Of a stretch of 64,000 bases of DNA, positions 1 to 10,225 are shown in pieces; within the stretch, counting starts at the first letter, position 1, and each line of letters starts with the position of its first letter. The translations under genes and the position numbers were made by a program. Under the pieces are notes generated by a model. It had not been told where the DNA came from, ran no database searches, and saw only the letters and a list, made by a program, of their open reading frames with translations. The DNA comes from Tetramitus jugosus (Eukaryota > Heterolobosea > Eutetramitea > Acrasida > Vahlkampfiidae). The stretch lies in NCBI GenBank assembly GCA_937625935.1, contig OW569389.1, forward strand, positions 62,001-126,000, given 5' to 3'.

Positions 1-750
1 GTTTCCATTCTCCAGAGTTTACGACATCCCAATATTCTTTACTTGTATGGATATTCTTCAAATGACAGTGGAGACAAATTCTTGATCACTGAATATGCTG
101 TGAATGGAAGTTTGGACAAATTGATTCACAAGGGAAATCAATCTCTCAAAGACTTTGATCAAAAGATGAACGTGCTATGTCAGATTGCTGATACAATGGC
201 TTATTTGCATGGAAGGAATCCTCGAATTGTTCACAGAGACTTGAAACCTCAGAATATTTTGCTGGGTGAGAATAATCATGTCAGAATATGTGACTTTGGT
301 CTCAGCAAGATCACTGATTCTTCGTTTACAATGGGAAGATCTTATGGAACAATTGAGTATTGTGCCCCAGAGTTGTTGGCACATCAAGGGCATGATGAAA
401 GTGTTGATATTTTCAGTTTTGGCATCATCATGCACGAAATGTTCATCTTGGCACCTCCGTATTCTCAACATGAATACTCATCAGTGTTCACATTGGGAGT
501 GGATATCGTGAGAGGATCGAGACCTCCTCTGCAGTTCGATCCATTCAATTCTGAATCAAATGATTCTAAAGTTCTTGTGGATTTCTTTTTGCAGAGCAAC
601 ACAACCAATATGCTTCCTTCTGATATTCCTCTTGTTGTCCAAGACTTTTACAGTCTTGTCACACGATGTTGGGATGCAGATGTCAGCAAGAGACCATCGT
701 TTGAAGAAATAACAACAGAGTTGGACGCAATCAAAAGGAGGGATGCATGA
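1..750 (+). CDS. C-terminal protein kinase domain of a receptor kinase (partial, 5' end outside window)
   Basis: The reading frame is open from base 1 and ends at a TGA at 748-750. About 249 residues of a tyrosine-kinase-like catalytic domain are visible. They include the catalytic loop HRDLKPQN, the DFG motif in CDFGLSK, an APE-type motif (CAPELLAHQ) and the C-lobe Trp (TRCWDADVSKRPSF). The ATP-binding lobe lies outside the window. The sequence is almost the same as the C-terminus of the complete gene at 10226-13966 on the other strand. Differences are few, for example LLAHQ/LLTHQ and VDIVRGS/LDIVKGM. Similarity stops at the stop codon: the tails after DAIK differ. It is therefore the end of a close paralogue, presumably also with RCC1 and EGF ectodomains, and forms an inverted pair with it. 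A truncated pseudogene cannot be excluded because the 5' part is not visible. Confidence 0.85.
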   Translation, partial: VSILQSLRHPNILYLYGYSSNDSGDKFLITEYAVNGSLDKLIHKGNQSLKDFDQKMNVLCQIADTMAYLHGRNPRIVHRDLKPQNILLGENNHVRICDFGLSKITDSSFTMGRSYGTIEYCAPELLAHQGHDESVDIFSFGIIMHEMFILAPPYSQHEYSSVFTLGVDIVRGSRPPLQFDPFNSESNDSKVLVDFFLQSNTTNMLPSDIPLVVQDFYSLVTRCWDADVSKRPSFEEITTELDAIKRRDA

Positions 751-3595
751 TGTTGTAAGTACCAGTGTTATTGAGTGTTTGGAGAGAAATACAATTAGAG
801 TAAAAGAATTGTAAGAAGCTTTGATGGATCTAGCAGTTTTCTATCCTTGTTTCATCATTCTATTCTGTCATTTTGGATACACTCATTGAAGAATGCATAG
901 TACATCTTTTTTATCATTTTGGATAGAAGTCATTCCTTTTCCCTCAAACAATTGGTCACTATGAGCGACGGAAAGTTCGAGACATACAACATTGAGGAGT
1001 GTATCACATGAGCGAGTGTGATGGTGTGAGTGTCTTCAAGTCCTCTCCCTTTTCAATTTGACCTTGTTTGACAATGATCAATGAACTTCCTTACGAAGAA
1101 AGAGTGAAACCTTCTAACATTCTGTTGTGTCTTGCAAAAACTTTGGATTATGAGTGCTAAACTGATTGTTGCAATGTTGTTCGTCAGGCTGAAGCTGCGA
1201 TTCTGTTGTATGGCAGTATCGTGTTCTTCCAGTATACCTGATATCCCTTGCCCAAGCAAATAAATTCATCATCATCGAGGTTATCTCCAATTCAATTTTC
1301 AGGAAAAGACATCGATTGACTATCAGTTTTGTTTCCAGTATAGCTAGGCGACAAGTTGTATAAAAATCCATTGGAACTGCAGAAAGCAAGTTTTGTAAAA
1401 GTATGACTACATTTCTTACCTGAAAATGTTCAATTAGTTTGACAGAACATTTCCTCACACGCTGTTCAACTCCATCGCCAATGATATTAATTTGAATTCC
1501 TCTCCAATGTACTCCATGCGAGTCTCTAACATCACGCTTGAGAATGAATATGAATTGCTTCATCACCGACAAGTGAAGAATAGTTGTATCGATATATTTG
1601 TGATGCATCTACTCCAGTAATCCAAGACACTGTCTGATCCAAATCATGAACATCAACCTGCTGTAGTTGTGAATCTTCGATTCGTCGCCTTTCGTTGCTT
1701 CAGTTTGGATATATCAGGGTTCTTCACACTCACTCTCCAAAAAATTCTCAACCAAACTGAACAAGTATTAAAATTGGATCGATTTCACACCAATAAGAGT
1801 TTGCGATCGCATATTGTCTTCTAACGAAGTATCCATAAAACCAACGAAGTATCCATAAAACCAATAGAGTAAAATCAATTGCTTGTGTTTTTGCATTGTG
1901 AAAACGAACACCTGTGTGGATTGTCACAATGCCAATTCTTAGGATCCTCAATGAGCTTAACAATGGTTGACCGACTGAAATGCATGACGCGGCAGAAGTT
2001 CAATTCTTGCTACCGAAAGTATTACTACGAGTATATACTTCGTTCGACTGTGAAAGAGATGAAAGATCCAATCCTTTCCAGAAGGTCGATGTATTTCTTC
2101 TTCGAAATACACAATTTTCTGATTGATGAGAGCAAATAGGAGTACCGGACATCATTAAAATGATTCATATTTTCAATGCACCGAGCATTTCTCTCAAAGC
2201 AAGGGAAGATTTTGAATTCGCCCATAGTTGAGAAAACGCTTCTCTCTGTTTTAAAAAGTTATCAAGATTTGTCCGTTTTTCCTCGGAAGAGTAGCATCCA
2301 TAGTGTCTTTCCAATGCCCGAGAAGCTACGATGCATACTATCTACTGCATGTTGTCTTCATTGTTCAAATTATGAGCGCATTCAGGATTATTTGACCAAC
2401 GAAGAGAAAACAAAGTCACCTCGATTATTTTTCAAAAATACGAGGTTTGATTCGTCTGTGGCTGGGCGAAGGAACAAAACTGGTATTCAATTCAACGACG
2501 GAATGTGCACAATGTGTCGTTTGATAATCCGAGCAATATTGTTCATCAGGCTCAATTGTGAGCTCTTGATGAAAGTGACAAACATGAAGTTACTTTGTTG
2601 TTTTTTCCACAGTCTACTGAATTCAGGATATTTGGGTGAAAGTAGTAGTCGGCCATTCCCTGAATTCATGCCCTGGTCCTAACCAGATTCAAAAAGTATT
2701 GCAAGGTTATTTTTTGAGATATTAGCTCCCAAATTTTGATATCAAAATCGTCTCAAAATCAATTATTATGCAGGAATACAATGCCAACCATGGTATTCTT
2801 ATGTATCCTGAAACTTCTTACTGCTTTTCAAAACAACCAGAGCACTCATGGTAATCTTCAACACAGTGTCATCCCTTCCATTATAGATGGCTTGTTTTTT
2901 TAATACATCTTCTTTCCTCTTTTTCTCCTTGAGGAAGGTGCAATGAAGAGCAGCGAACAATTTTCTCGATATCCCGCTTCAGGTTTGTTCGTCCCAATTT
3001 CTTGGAAGCACTGGGCAAGGCATAGCTAACTCCCATGTAACCCCAGTGCCGGACCAGCAATTAAAATCATTGTATTCATTGCCGTTAGCAAACTTATCGA
3101 ATAATTTTTTCTCTTGAGCTGGGCCGTTAACATGAAATAGCAGTTGATTTCTCTCTTTTGAGAGCGGTGTAAAGGTTGATAACAAACGATTTTGTTACCC
3201 TTTAATTCAAGAATACAAGGACAAAAAAATTGACATTTATGACGAAATCAAGAAGCGAAGTCACGAGTCGGTACACTGTGCCAATTTTTAATGGTTTAAA
3301 GTCCATTCCCCTGTTTAACATTCTGCCCACAAAATTTGGAACCATCCATTTCATGGAGTGACCAGAGTTTTGTGTATTTCCGAAAGTGTTGTTTTTTTGT
3401 AACTTTTTCCATTCTTTCTTCGTCATTTTTGTGAAGTGGTGTTCTAAGTTTTAAGATGTGAAATCGATGATGTAGCCCGGACCTGCCAAGGAGTGATGCA
3501 CTTGTGATTCGTGAAGAGTTTGTTGACGTTCAGATCATTTTTGAAGCTAAATATTTTTGCAACATGTGAACTAACCTGTGTTTTAATATTTCATA
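751..3595. other. 2.8 kb with no recognisable gene; diverged fragment copies on the minus strand
   Basis: I see no gene I can name here. A minus-strand frame at 1114-1608 (164 codons) reads like degraded coding sequence but matches no family I recognise. Short minus-strand stretches near 1130-1230 and 2500-2620 resemble each other: both contain SLTNNIA or SLMNNIA followed by a similar hydrophobic segment. They are probably two decayed copies of one sequence. The stretch 2176-2682 is open on the plus strand but looks like a shadow of this. Transposon remains are the likeliest explanation given what follows. Confidence 0.35.
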
Positions 3596-4072
3596 GATGG
3601 ATAACTGTCAGAATAGTTCCTATGACAATAGCACGAGCCCAACGTATGAGGCATCGTCTCTCTCACCATTGATCAATCAATTTGATACTTCTGGTCCGTT
3701 TCTCAATCCAAAAAGAGAAGAATGAGGGCTCAAAAAAAGTGGCAAGTGGTAGACCACGTGCCTTGGACACCAAACAGCAACTGACGATGTTTCTCATGTG
3801 GATGCGAAGAAATTATTGTTTGAAAGATCTCATTGTTCATTTTCAGATCTCAATCTCCCGGTGCTACCGATACAACCATCAAACACTCAACATTGTCTTC
3901 AATCATTTCAGAAACCAAATCTCAATTCCTGTTGAAAGAGGAGAGTTGAAGGAATCTATTAGATGGAGAGAAAGACTAATAGTGATGGTTATTGACGGTT
4001 CAGAGCAGCAGATCAAACTATCAGATTGCCAGATCGTCGATTGTACTTCTGTGTAAGAAGAAAATGATTTGA
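3596..4072 (+). pseudogene. N-terminal half of a DDE_Tnp_4 (IS5/PIF-Harbinger-like) transposase, frameshifted
   Basis: An ATG at 3596 opens about 42 residues. After a frameshift near 3710 the frame continues from 3711 to 4056. The second part carries a helix-turn-helix region of the type found in front of DDE_Tnp_4 transposases (GRPRALDTKQQL, then a segment ending in ISISRCYRY). The hallmark of the first catalytic Asp follows, VMVIDGSEQQI. Another frameshift leads into RRLYFCVRRK, which fits the Tyr- and Lys-rich stretch that usually follows. The rest of the domain is absent here. A fitting continuation (GPFPGSGTHD) appears at 9036 in the same orientation, so the element was probably split by later insertions. 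It is inactive as written. Confidence 0.6.
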
Positions 4073-4161
4073 TATAGTGATATTTTTTTAATTATTTTGG
4101 AAACAACACTTGTCGCTCAAACTGTCTTCTTAGTTTTTTCTTCTTAGTTGTTTGTTAGTGG

Positions 4162-4290
4162 TTTTTTTTAAAATACAACCAACTGGTTGCTCTGTTTTTT
4201 TTTCTGAATATTTACAATGGATAACGCTCAAAGAGCGTTATCTCCTCCATTACTTCTTAATTCTAACAATGGTGTCCGTAGGGCGTCATG
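4162..4290 (-). mobile_element. LINE 3' tail fragment (minus strand) with conserved stem-loops
   Basis: Read on the minus strand this ends in GGTTGTATT followed by A-rich sequence (the T run at 4162-4169). It contains the stem-loop GATAACGCTC/GAGCGTTATC (4220-4242) and the small hairpin CAACC/GGTTG (4176-4189). The same order is found at the 3' end of the intact LINE tail at 34323-34391. A more decayed hairpin with ATGACGCC lies at about 4270-4290. This is a strongly 5'-truncated LINE copy, inserted next to the broken transposase on its left. Confidence 0.75.
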
Positions 4291-5542
4291 AGACAATGTA
4301 GAATAGTCTCTGACTCCTTGTTACATCTTTCACACTGTTGGAACTTGCTCTTCATCAAGGAACATATTGAATACATTCTTACATACATGCATATTGCAGG
4401 ATACGAGTTACCAGTGCAAGCTTATCCTATTCCGTTTGATATATTTGATTCTGATCGTACAGAGCGTATTACGCATATCATGGACGAAGTGAAGAATAAG
4501 ATACAGGGATATCGTGGTAAACTGCAGAACCTACACCCGTATTTCAGAATTGATCATAATTAGAAGAATAGTGTTTTGTATACAGAGAGGAATACATTGC
4601 TCCCTTTTGTTACGCATTCTGCATTATCTCCTAAAGATATCGTATCATCTATAATTTATTCGCAATATTAGAAGTTGCATCAAAGCACAAGTTTGTGACA
4701 TTAAGAAGTACTGATCAATCTGTATTCAATGCATATATTCGTCCTATTAAAGCACCACAGAGACAAATGTCTTATTATGATGACACTATTACTGATCTAT
4801 CACTGGATTCAGATGAGCGCGTTATGAATTTAAAGCAAGTTATCAAGGAAGGGGGATGGAATGATACTTTTCTTATGTCGAGACTCACATGCACTCTGCA
4901 AAATATGAATCACACGAACAAGAAACAATTAGGTACCCTGCAGATATTAAATTGTATGGTCATTGCGCACTAAATACAATGGGCGAGGCGAAGTACCGTA
5001 TATTAATTGGTGATTAGGAAGATAAAGATTCCGTTAGTGACTATGATCCTTGTAAGATTAATGACATGCTCCCATCTGTTTAACAAGCTTAACGCCATGA
5101 AACATCTCGCAAGAAAAGCCACCGTTGCACTATTATGTCACCACACAAATATTTTTTCAATGGTTATTGGATGTAACACCTGCGTTAGTGAGACAACAGC
5201 TGAAGTATCAACATTCCTGAGACAAATACTTGATGAGTGTGCTAAGAATGATCTGGATGTACAGTTACTGAATGCAAACAACCTCACGTTAACTTCTTGA
5301 AAGTATGCATCTCAGACGTCACTGAAGAGTTCAACTTTCAAATCATCAAGGGATCACTAAACAGTAGTAGGGTTTTGTTCGAAGCGAGAATTACACCAAA
5401 TGGATGTATTCCGTACTTTGACGATGACTGTGACACTGGATACAGATTAGTACATGATGAAGATGACAAGATGTCCTTGAAGTTTTCGATCTACGGAAGG
5501 AAACAAGCTTTTGAAACTCTACCCTTCAAGTTCGTCAGATAA
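4288..5542 (+). pseudogene. Upstream part of a large transposon protein, broken by stops and frameshifts
   Basis: Four successive plus-strand segments (4288-4563, 4640-4973, 5007-5300, 5297-5542) read like protein but lie in different frames with stops between them. Examples are a stretch with YELPVQAYPIPFDIF, one with LRSTDQSVFNAYI and one with CISDVTEEFNFQI. I do not recognise the domain. The order, strand and close spacing indicate that they are the N-terminal half of the protein whose C-terminal half continues at 5511-7044. The joins near 5290 and 5520 look like single frameshifts. The gene is decayed. Confidence 0.45.
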
Positions 5543-6260
5543 GTCCACAATTCGATGCACAGGTCATGTTATACAGAAAGTGTCTATGGATACTGTTCGC
5601 AATACATATGAACATGATCCACAAGTCCAGAAGATCATAACTTGGCAAGGAATGCATTGTGACGACAAGATGAAGGAATCCTACATGTCTGAACTTTGCT
5701 CTGATGCTTATTTGGCGATACTGAGAAAGAGATACTCTCATTTCCAAGGTCTGATCATGTACCTGGATATGATGAACCATGTATATCACGGTGCTGCTTC
5801 AGACAAGACATTGGATGAAGTATTGATAGGATATAAGTCAGCACTGAATATCGCAGAGAGTATGAGATTGTTGACTGAGGATTTGGATGGTGTGTATGGC
5901 GTTACAGATGCAACATACAAGTCACTCAAGCTCAATGTAGACGGTGTCACAAAACCCCTGAACTACATCAACACGAAGATGGATCCTTCACAATTCCAAT
6001 TCAGCACACGATTACTTTTAACGAATAGATTGGAAGGTCTCTTTGGTAGAGCACGGTTGATCATGAGGAGATTCACTCATTTCCAGTTCCAGTTCATACT
6101 CACCAAGTTGGTGAATGAGTGTTATTTCCTTCATCCAGATAGAAAGCATGCAATGTCTCTAGGGAAGAAATCACACTACATTCAATTCCATGAGCTGGAA
6201 GATCAGCAAGTGATAGATGCACAGGATCTCTGCCACAAATACATATCCACTTGCTGTTGA
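5511..6260 (+). pseudogene. Transposase-like segment (P-element/THAP9-like style), tentative
   Basis: An open frame of 249 codons contains LLLTNRLEGLFGRARL followed by FTHFQFQFILTKLV. This resembles the conserved C-terminal part of P-element/THAP9-like transposases, where a 'D/N-x-L-E-x-x-F-x-x-x-R' motif precedes a segment on target and element handling. Before it lies a helical stretch with MMNHVYHGAASDKTL, in the place where those proteins have their linker to the last acidic residue. The frame closes with ISTCC and a stop, and the same protein continues 1 frame away at 6217 or a little later. The family assignment rests on one motif, so it is tentative. A cellular origin is unlikely given the surrounding transposon debris. 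Confidence 0.4.
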
Positions 6261-7044
6261 GCAACTCTCAAACACTCAAAGTGCGATCACCCCACTATCA
6301 ATAGGCAACGTGGAACTGACTGCCAACGTAAAACAACTGTTCGACAGATGTACAGATGTAAATAAACCTAAATCGGACTTAACAGTTCTATGGATTGACT
6401 TGGAGTGGAACAACAACCAGGAGATTATCAGTATAGGATTGTATCATGCTGAATCTGAGAGGAAGTTCTATTCTTTAGTTAGACAGAAAACTGCTGGTCG
6501 AACAAGTGTACACAACATAACTGTAGATATGCTGAGGAGTGCTCCATCTATGGTGCATGTGTTGAAAGAACTAGTGGAATATATGGAACAATTCCAAACT
6601 TCCAAGGTTCTTCTGGCTGCACATTGGGGTTTAGGGGTTGATTTTCCAAAGTTAATGAAAGCAATACACATGGTAGGAATCCCTATGAATGTCACTCTGG
6701 AACTGGCAGACACTCGGTACATGTTTAACAACACACTAGGCAAAAGTATATCTATGAAGCTCGAGTTCCTGTTCCAATTATGCAAGCCGAATGAAACTTA
6801 CAACAAGCATAATGCTCTAGGAGATGCACAGGTAATCCACGAATGCACAAAGTATTTAGTTGACATGAGTGTTCCGACATCTGATGAAAAGCTTTATAAT
6901 CATTTAGTGTGGTGCCAACCTTCTCATGTTAAAGCATCATTCTATTGTTTGATTAAGAATGATGAATCTGCAGTAATGCCAGATGATTATATGGTAGTGC
7001 TTGAGGATATAGACAATGATGGTGAATGCTCACAGCAGAAATGA
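6217..7044 (+). pseudogene. DEDDh 3'-5' exonuclease domain, C-terminal part of the transposon protein
   Basis: About 250 codons form a DnaQ-like exonuclease fold. ExoI is visible as VLWIDLEWNN (Asp and Glu). The segment VHNITVDML corresponds to the usual 'H-x-I-T/S' strand. ExoII is AAHWGLGVDFPKL, and ExoIII is NKHNALGDAQV with the His and Asp expected of the DEDDh class. All four acidic residues and the His appear present, so the domain itself is intact. It overlaps the upstream transposase-like frame by 44 bases, so the two probably were one protein split by a frameshift. The tail is acidic (VVLEDIDNDGE). In known families such domains trim DNA or RNA 3' ends. A role in processing transposon ends is my inference. 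Confidence 0.65.
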
Positions 7045-7119
7045 TGCATGCAACAGAAAGCCAAACCATCAGGAGATAAAGCAGATTAGTGGAAAAACAG
7101 TCACAGATGACTGATGTGG

Positions 7120-7290
7120 ACGAGCCATAGTGGGAAGAAGATTTAAACGATGATGATTGCTGTGAATGTGGCGATGGTGGACCTCTAAGAATGTGCTTTT
7201 TTTTAAGACAACAAATGGTGCTCAGCTTTCTTTAACACCTCGGAGGTGTTCTAAGAATGTGCTGTAGAATGATTGTTCTGAAAATGTAAA
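7120..7290 (+). pseudogene. Zinc-knuckle / PHD-finger-like remnant, interrupted by a small insertion
   Basis: The frame reads DDCCECGDGGPLRMC up to 7196. After an insertion of about 53 bases it resumes at 7264 with CRM. The pattern C-x2-C-G-D-G-G-x-L-x-x-C-C matches the start of PHD fingers. An in-frame TAG lies just upstream (7128 region), so the segment is cut off from the exonuclease frame. The likeliest reading is the last domain of the same transposon protein. Confidence 0.4.
7184..7263 (-). mobile_element. Minute LINE or SINE tail insertion with perfect 14-bp target duplication
   Basis: The 14-mer TCTAAGAATGTGCT occurs at 7184-7197 and again at 7250-7263. Between them sit about 52 bases that read on the minus strand as a hairpin (AACACCTC/GAGGTGTT), a short spacer and a run of A. 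Target duplication, terminal A-run and hairpin are the marks of a retrotransposition event that copied only the extreme 3' end. It splits the zinc-knuckle frame, so it is younger than the host element. Confidence 0.7.
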
Positions 7291-7305
7291 TGTTCAAACT
7301 GCATC

Positions 7306-9012
7306 TTAGTTCTGTGGCCTAAGCTTGTCTCGCGTACACTCCAGTTTCACCAACAAGCAAGCCAACTCCAATTGAGACAACCAGGGGGATGGAACGAAAA
7401 TTTTCGGCCTGTCTCCGTCGCCACTCCTTGGAGTACTCGGCAATGTGACACCAGAGTCAGGGTCTTCATATACTTTGACTATCTTCACTTGCATATACCT
7501 GTTTTGAACGTTTTTCACGTGACTTATCTTGAATTGCTCTGAAAACTGAGTACCGACATCCTCGCCCAGCACTCGGTTCAATGCAATTTCAAATTTTGGC
7601 CATGTCGATTCCAGTTCTTTCGGAGATGCACACTCAACAATTCCTTTGTCATCACCTCGACCAAACACAAGGGTCAACACTCTCTCAGTATCTTCATTTC
7701 CCACTTTTAATTGCTTTAGTTTGCGTTCTAGATTGTCTCTAACAAATCAAATGGAGGGCCATTGGAAACTCTTTTTCAATTGACATATTGCCACTTCTTG
7801 ATCAGTACCGATACTGCATAGACGTGCTCCCAAAGACTTCAGGATCGAGAAAAATTGTGAGTGACAAAATCCAGTTTTGCTCGTGTTCAATTACTGCAGG
7901 ACCATAAAAGTTAGGTTGATTTTGCAGAATACATTTGGCAGAGAGATAAAACTAAAATAAAAATCGCCTAGATCAAACGTTGTATCGTACTCAACAGTAA
8001 CACACTGCATCACACAACTTTGTCATAAGCTCCAGTTGAAAATCTGAACATAATACAACACTGATCGCTTCAGGAGCTGGATGTATTCCACGAATGAACT
8101 TTCTTGCGGATTTGTGTTGCTTGTTCATCTCAGCGATCATGTTTTCATATTGCTCTCTCCTGTTGTCCACTGAATATTTCAAATTTTGGATGGCTTTCAA
8201 TGAAGGCACAGTGGTAAGTTTGGCTACTTCTTCGTCATTCTCCATTTGCTCCAGGTCAATGGATGGAATATAAGAATCATAATTTTCTTTTGGCAGAGTA
8301 GAGCTCGAAGTAATCTTTTGTTTGATTTCGTTCCTCTTCTCATTGGACATCCTTTGATGAGTCTGCTTATCCTTTCTGTTGCCATGAGGATTACCGACAA
8401 ATGATTCTTAGGTCATTTTGTGAGAAGGAATACACACAACAAGCACTCTATCAGTACCTCGCCTACGATACATCTGTCTCTTGAATTCTCGATCTGCTGA
8501 GTTTGTCCAATACGATCTGAACAATTCTACATCCAAAGTTTTCATTTGACCATTAACAATGACAGACACACTGGACGAATCTAGTCTTTCCCAAGAGTTT
8601 CCGACCCAAGTTCCAAAAGGATCACATAATGCAAAGTTCTCCTTTTCCCCATCTTGAACATGAAAGCTACACTATTGACGTCTGAAAAGTCTGTGATGAG
8701 GAGCTGTCTTGTCAGAGCGTGTCCTTCTTCGTAGTCTAAGGTTAAAAGTTCTGCAGCTTTTGCGAGTGAGAATCTACCAGCGTTGCCTAGATTAATGAAA
8801 GAAGGTATTGTGTCTTGTTTTTGTTTCTGTTTTGTTGAGACCAGACCAGAAACCGTTAAACCGTTAATTTTGGAGGTAATGTTCCGGAGTGGAATTCGAT
8901 GGAATTCGATGGAATTGATTCCATGGAATTCCACTCCACAAATTAGGATCACCCCCAATTGGGAAATATGAACAACGAGTCTTTTATTCTGGAAAGAAAA
9001 AATTTCATGCAT
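7306..9012 (-). pseudogene. Decayed MULE-type (Mutator-like) transposase
   Basis: Reading right to left on the minus strand, coding-like segments occur at about 9012-8440, 8350-7991 and 7940-7306, joined by frameshifts and stops. The middle part carries FIRGIHPAPEAISV. The next shows NFYGPAVIEHEQN, then SLGARLCSIGTDQEVA and NLERKLKQLKVGN. The order 'GP-x-x-x-H-x-x-x', 'l-G-T-D-x-E-x-A' and 'x-N-x-E-x-K-L' is typical of MULE transposases, where the Asp in GTD is catalytic. The first segment includes AAELLTLDYEEGHAL and, after a frameshift, LDVELFRSYWTNSADREF. The original protein probably had 550-600 residues. No intact frame remains, so it is inactive. The last 130 residues are of unknown role. 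Confidence 0.55.
8886..8937. repeat. 52-bp imperfect palindrome with internal 10-bp tandem repeat
   Basis: GGAGTGGAATTC at 8886-8897 is mirrored by GAATTCCACTCC at 8926-8937. A second palindrome ATGGAAT/ATTCCAT (8909-8924) lies inside, and the unit GGAATTCGAT is repeated in tandem at 8891-8910. It falls in the N-terminal part of the MULE remnant, where it does not look like coding sequence. It may be the remains of a small hairpin insertion. Confidence 0.7.
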
Positions 9013-9035
9013 TGAAATAAAATATTCTTGTTTCT

Positions 9036-9130
9036 GTGGCTACTGGTGAAATAATGAGTTTCACTGGTCCATTTCCTGGTTCTGGTACCCATGATATTCT
9101 TAGAGGAGACAATGGAAGAAAAAGTATAAA
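9036..9130 (+). pseudogene. Displaced fragment of a DDE_Tnp_4-like transposase
   Basis: The frame reads ATGEIMSFTGPFPGSGTHDI and then LRGDNGRK. The pattern 'x-G-x-I/V-x-x-x-x-G-x-x-P-G-S-x-x-D' is the segment holding the second catalytic Asp of DDE_Tnp_4 transposases. No helix-turn-helix or first Asp precedes it, and the frame decays after about 30 codons. It lies on the same strand as the N-terminal half at 3596-4072, which ends just before this segment would be expected. One element split by some 5 kb of later insertions is a simple explanation. Confidence 0.45.
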
Positions 9131-10225
9131 CATTTTTTATTTAAGAGTGCTGACAAGGCCTTTTTCTCTGATAATCTGTTCGCCAGATCTCTCGCCAGGA
9201 TGGAATGGTAATCGCCGAACGGAAAAAATAAAATTGTTTTTGTTAACTTTTGGCGCAACTCTATTCACTTTAGTGTCTACTACTTTTTTTCTTCTTCACA
9301 TGACGAGATAGCCTAGAACTGAAATTGATTTAGATCCTCGAGATGGCAGATTTATTACTGTTTTCTTTATTTACTATTGCAAAAGTTCTCACAAGAAAAC
9401 CGATGTCCTATAGAAGCAATAAATCACAACTTAACCGTCCTCCCAAAACATAATCACTTGTTACTTGTGTATTTTGTTGTTTTGTTGTGAAAATGATTGA
9501 CTGTGTTATTTCTATTGATGGAGTGGCAAGGTCCATAAGTGGCCTCCCGAGTTGCTGGAGAAGTGTTTGGATTGACTTCCCATCGTACTTTAACCACTTT
9601 AGTTGCTTAGAAGTATAATATGAGCTCTGAGTGACTCCTTTTCCTCTTCCTCGGTGTCAACTTCCTTCTTGAAATTTTTGTTAATAGGAATGACAGTATA
9701 GCTGTACTTCATGTAGGTACATACCAATCATGCATTTCTTCAACGCTGCTGGTGACGTACAACATTTCATGTTGTACGTACGTTTTTGCCTCTGTTCTTT
9801 GTTTGAGATATGTGACATCCAAGAAATGGTCTTGTGTGATGTTTACTGCAGATGGTTGAGTTGAGTTCAATCTGGTCATGTCGCTGATGTCAATCTGGTT
9901 TTCCAGGCTTCATCATTAGTGAAACGCGGTTCAGACCTCGGCTTCCAGACTCGATGCACGACATGGCGTCTGTGGAGAGGACAATGAGCATTTATTATAC
10001 CCTGGTGAACTTGCTTACGGTTGTGTTTCTTGCTCTGTATAATATACAAAGTAATTCAATGATGTGTTCATTTTATGTGTAAAGAGTTTCCAAAGGCTGT
10101 CTTTCGATGATTCATTGCTTTTCGTGGGCAATGGTTGTACATCAATTTGTCAGAAAAGCCCAACAAACTTTCCATCTTGTGATGGATGGTTTCCCTTCCA
10201 GGATAGGTAATCACTGTAATTATAT
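9131..10225. other. 1.1 kb with no recognisable gene
   Basis: All frames are interrupted. The left part may hold more of the broken transposase, and nothing is recognisable from about 9320 onwards. The last 200 bases are the 3' flank of the receptor-kinase gene on the minus strand and share no similarity with the 3' flank of its paralogue after position 750. Confidence 0.4.
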
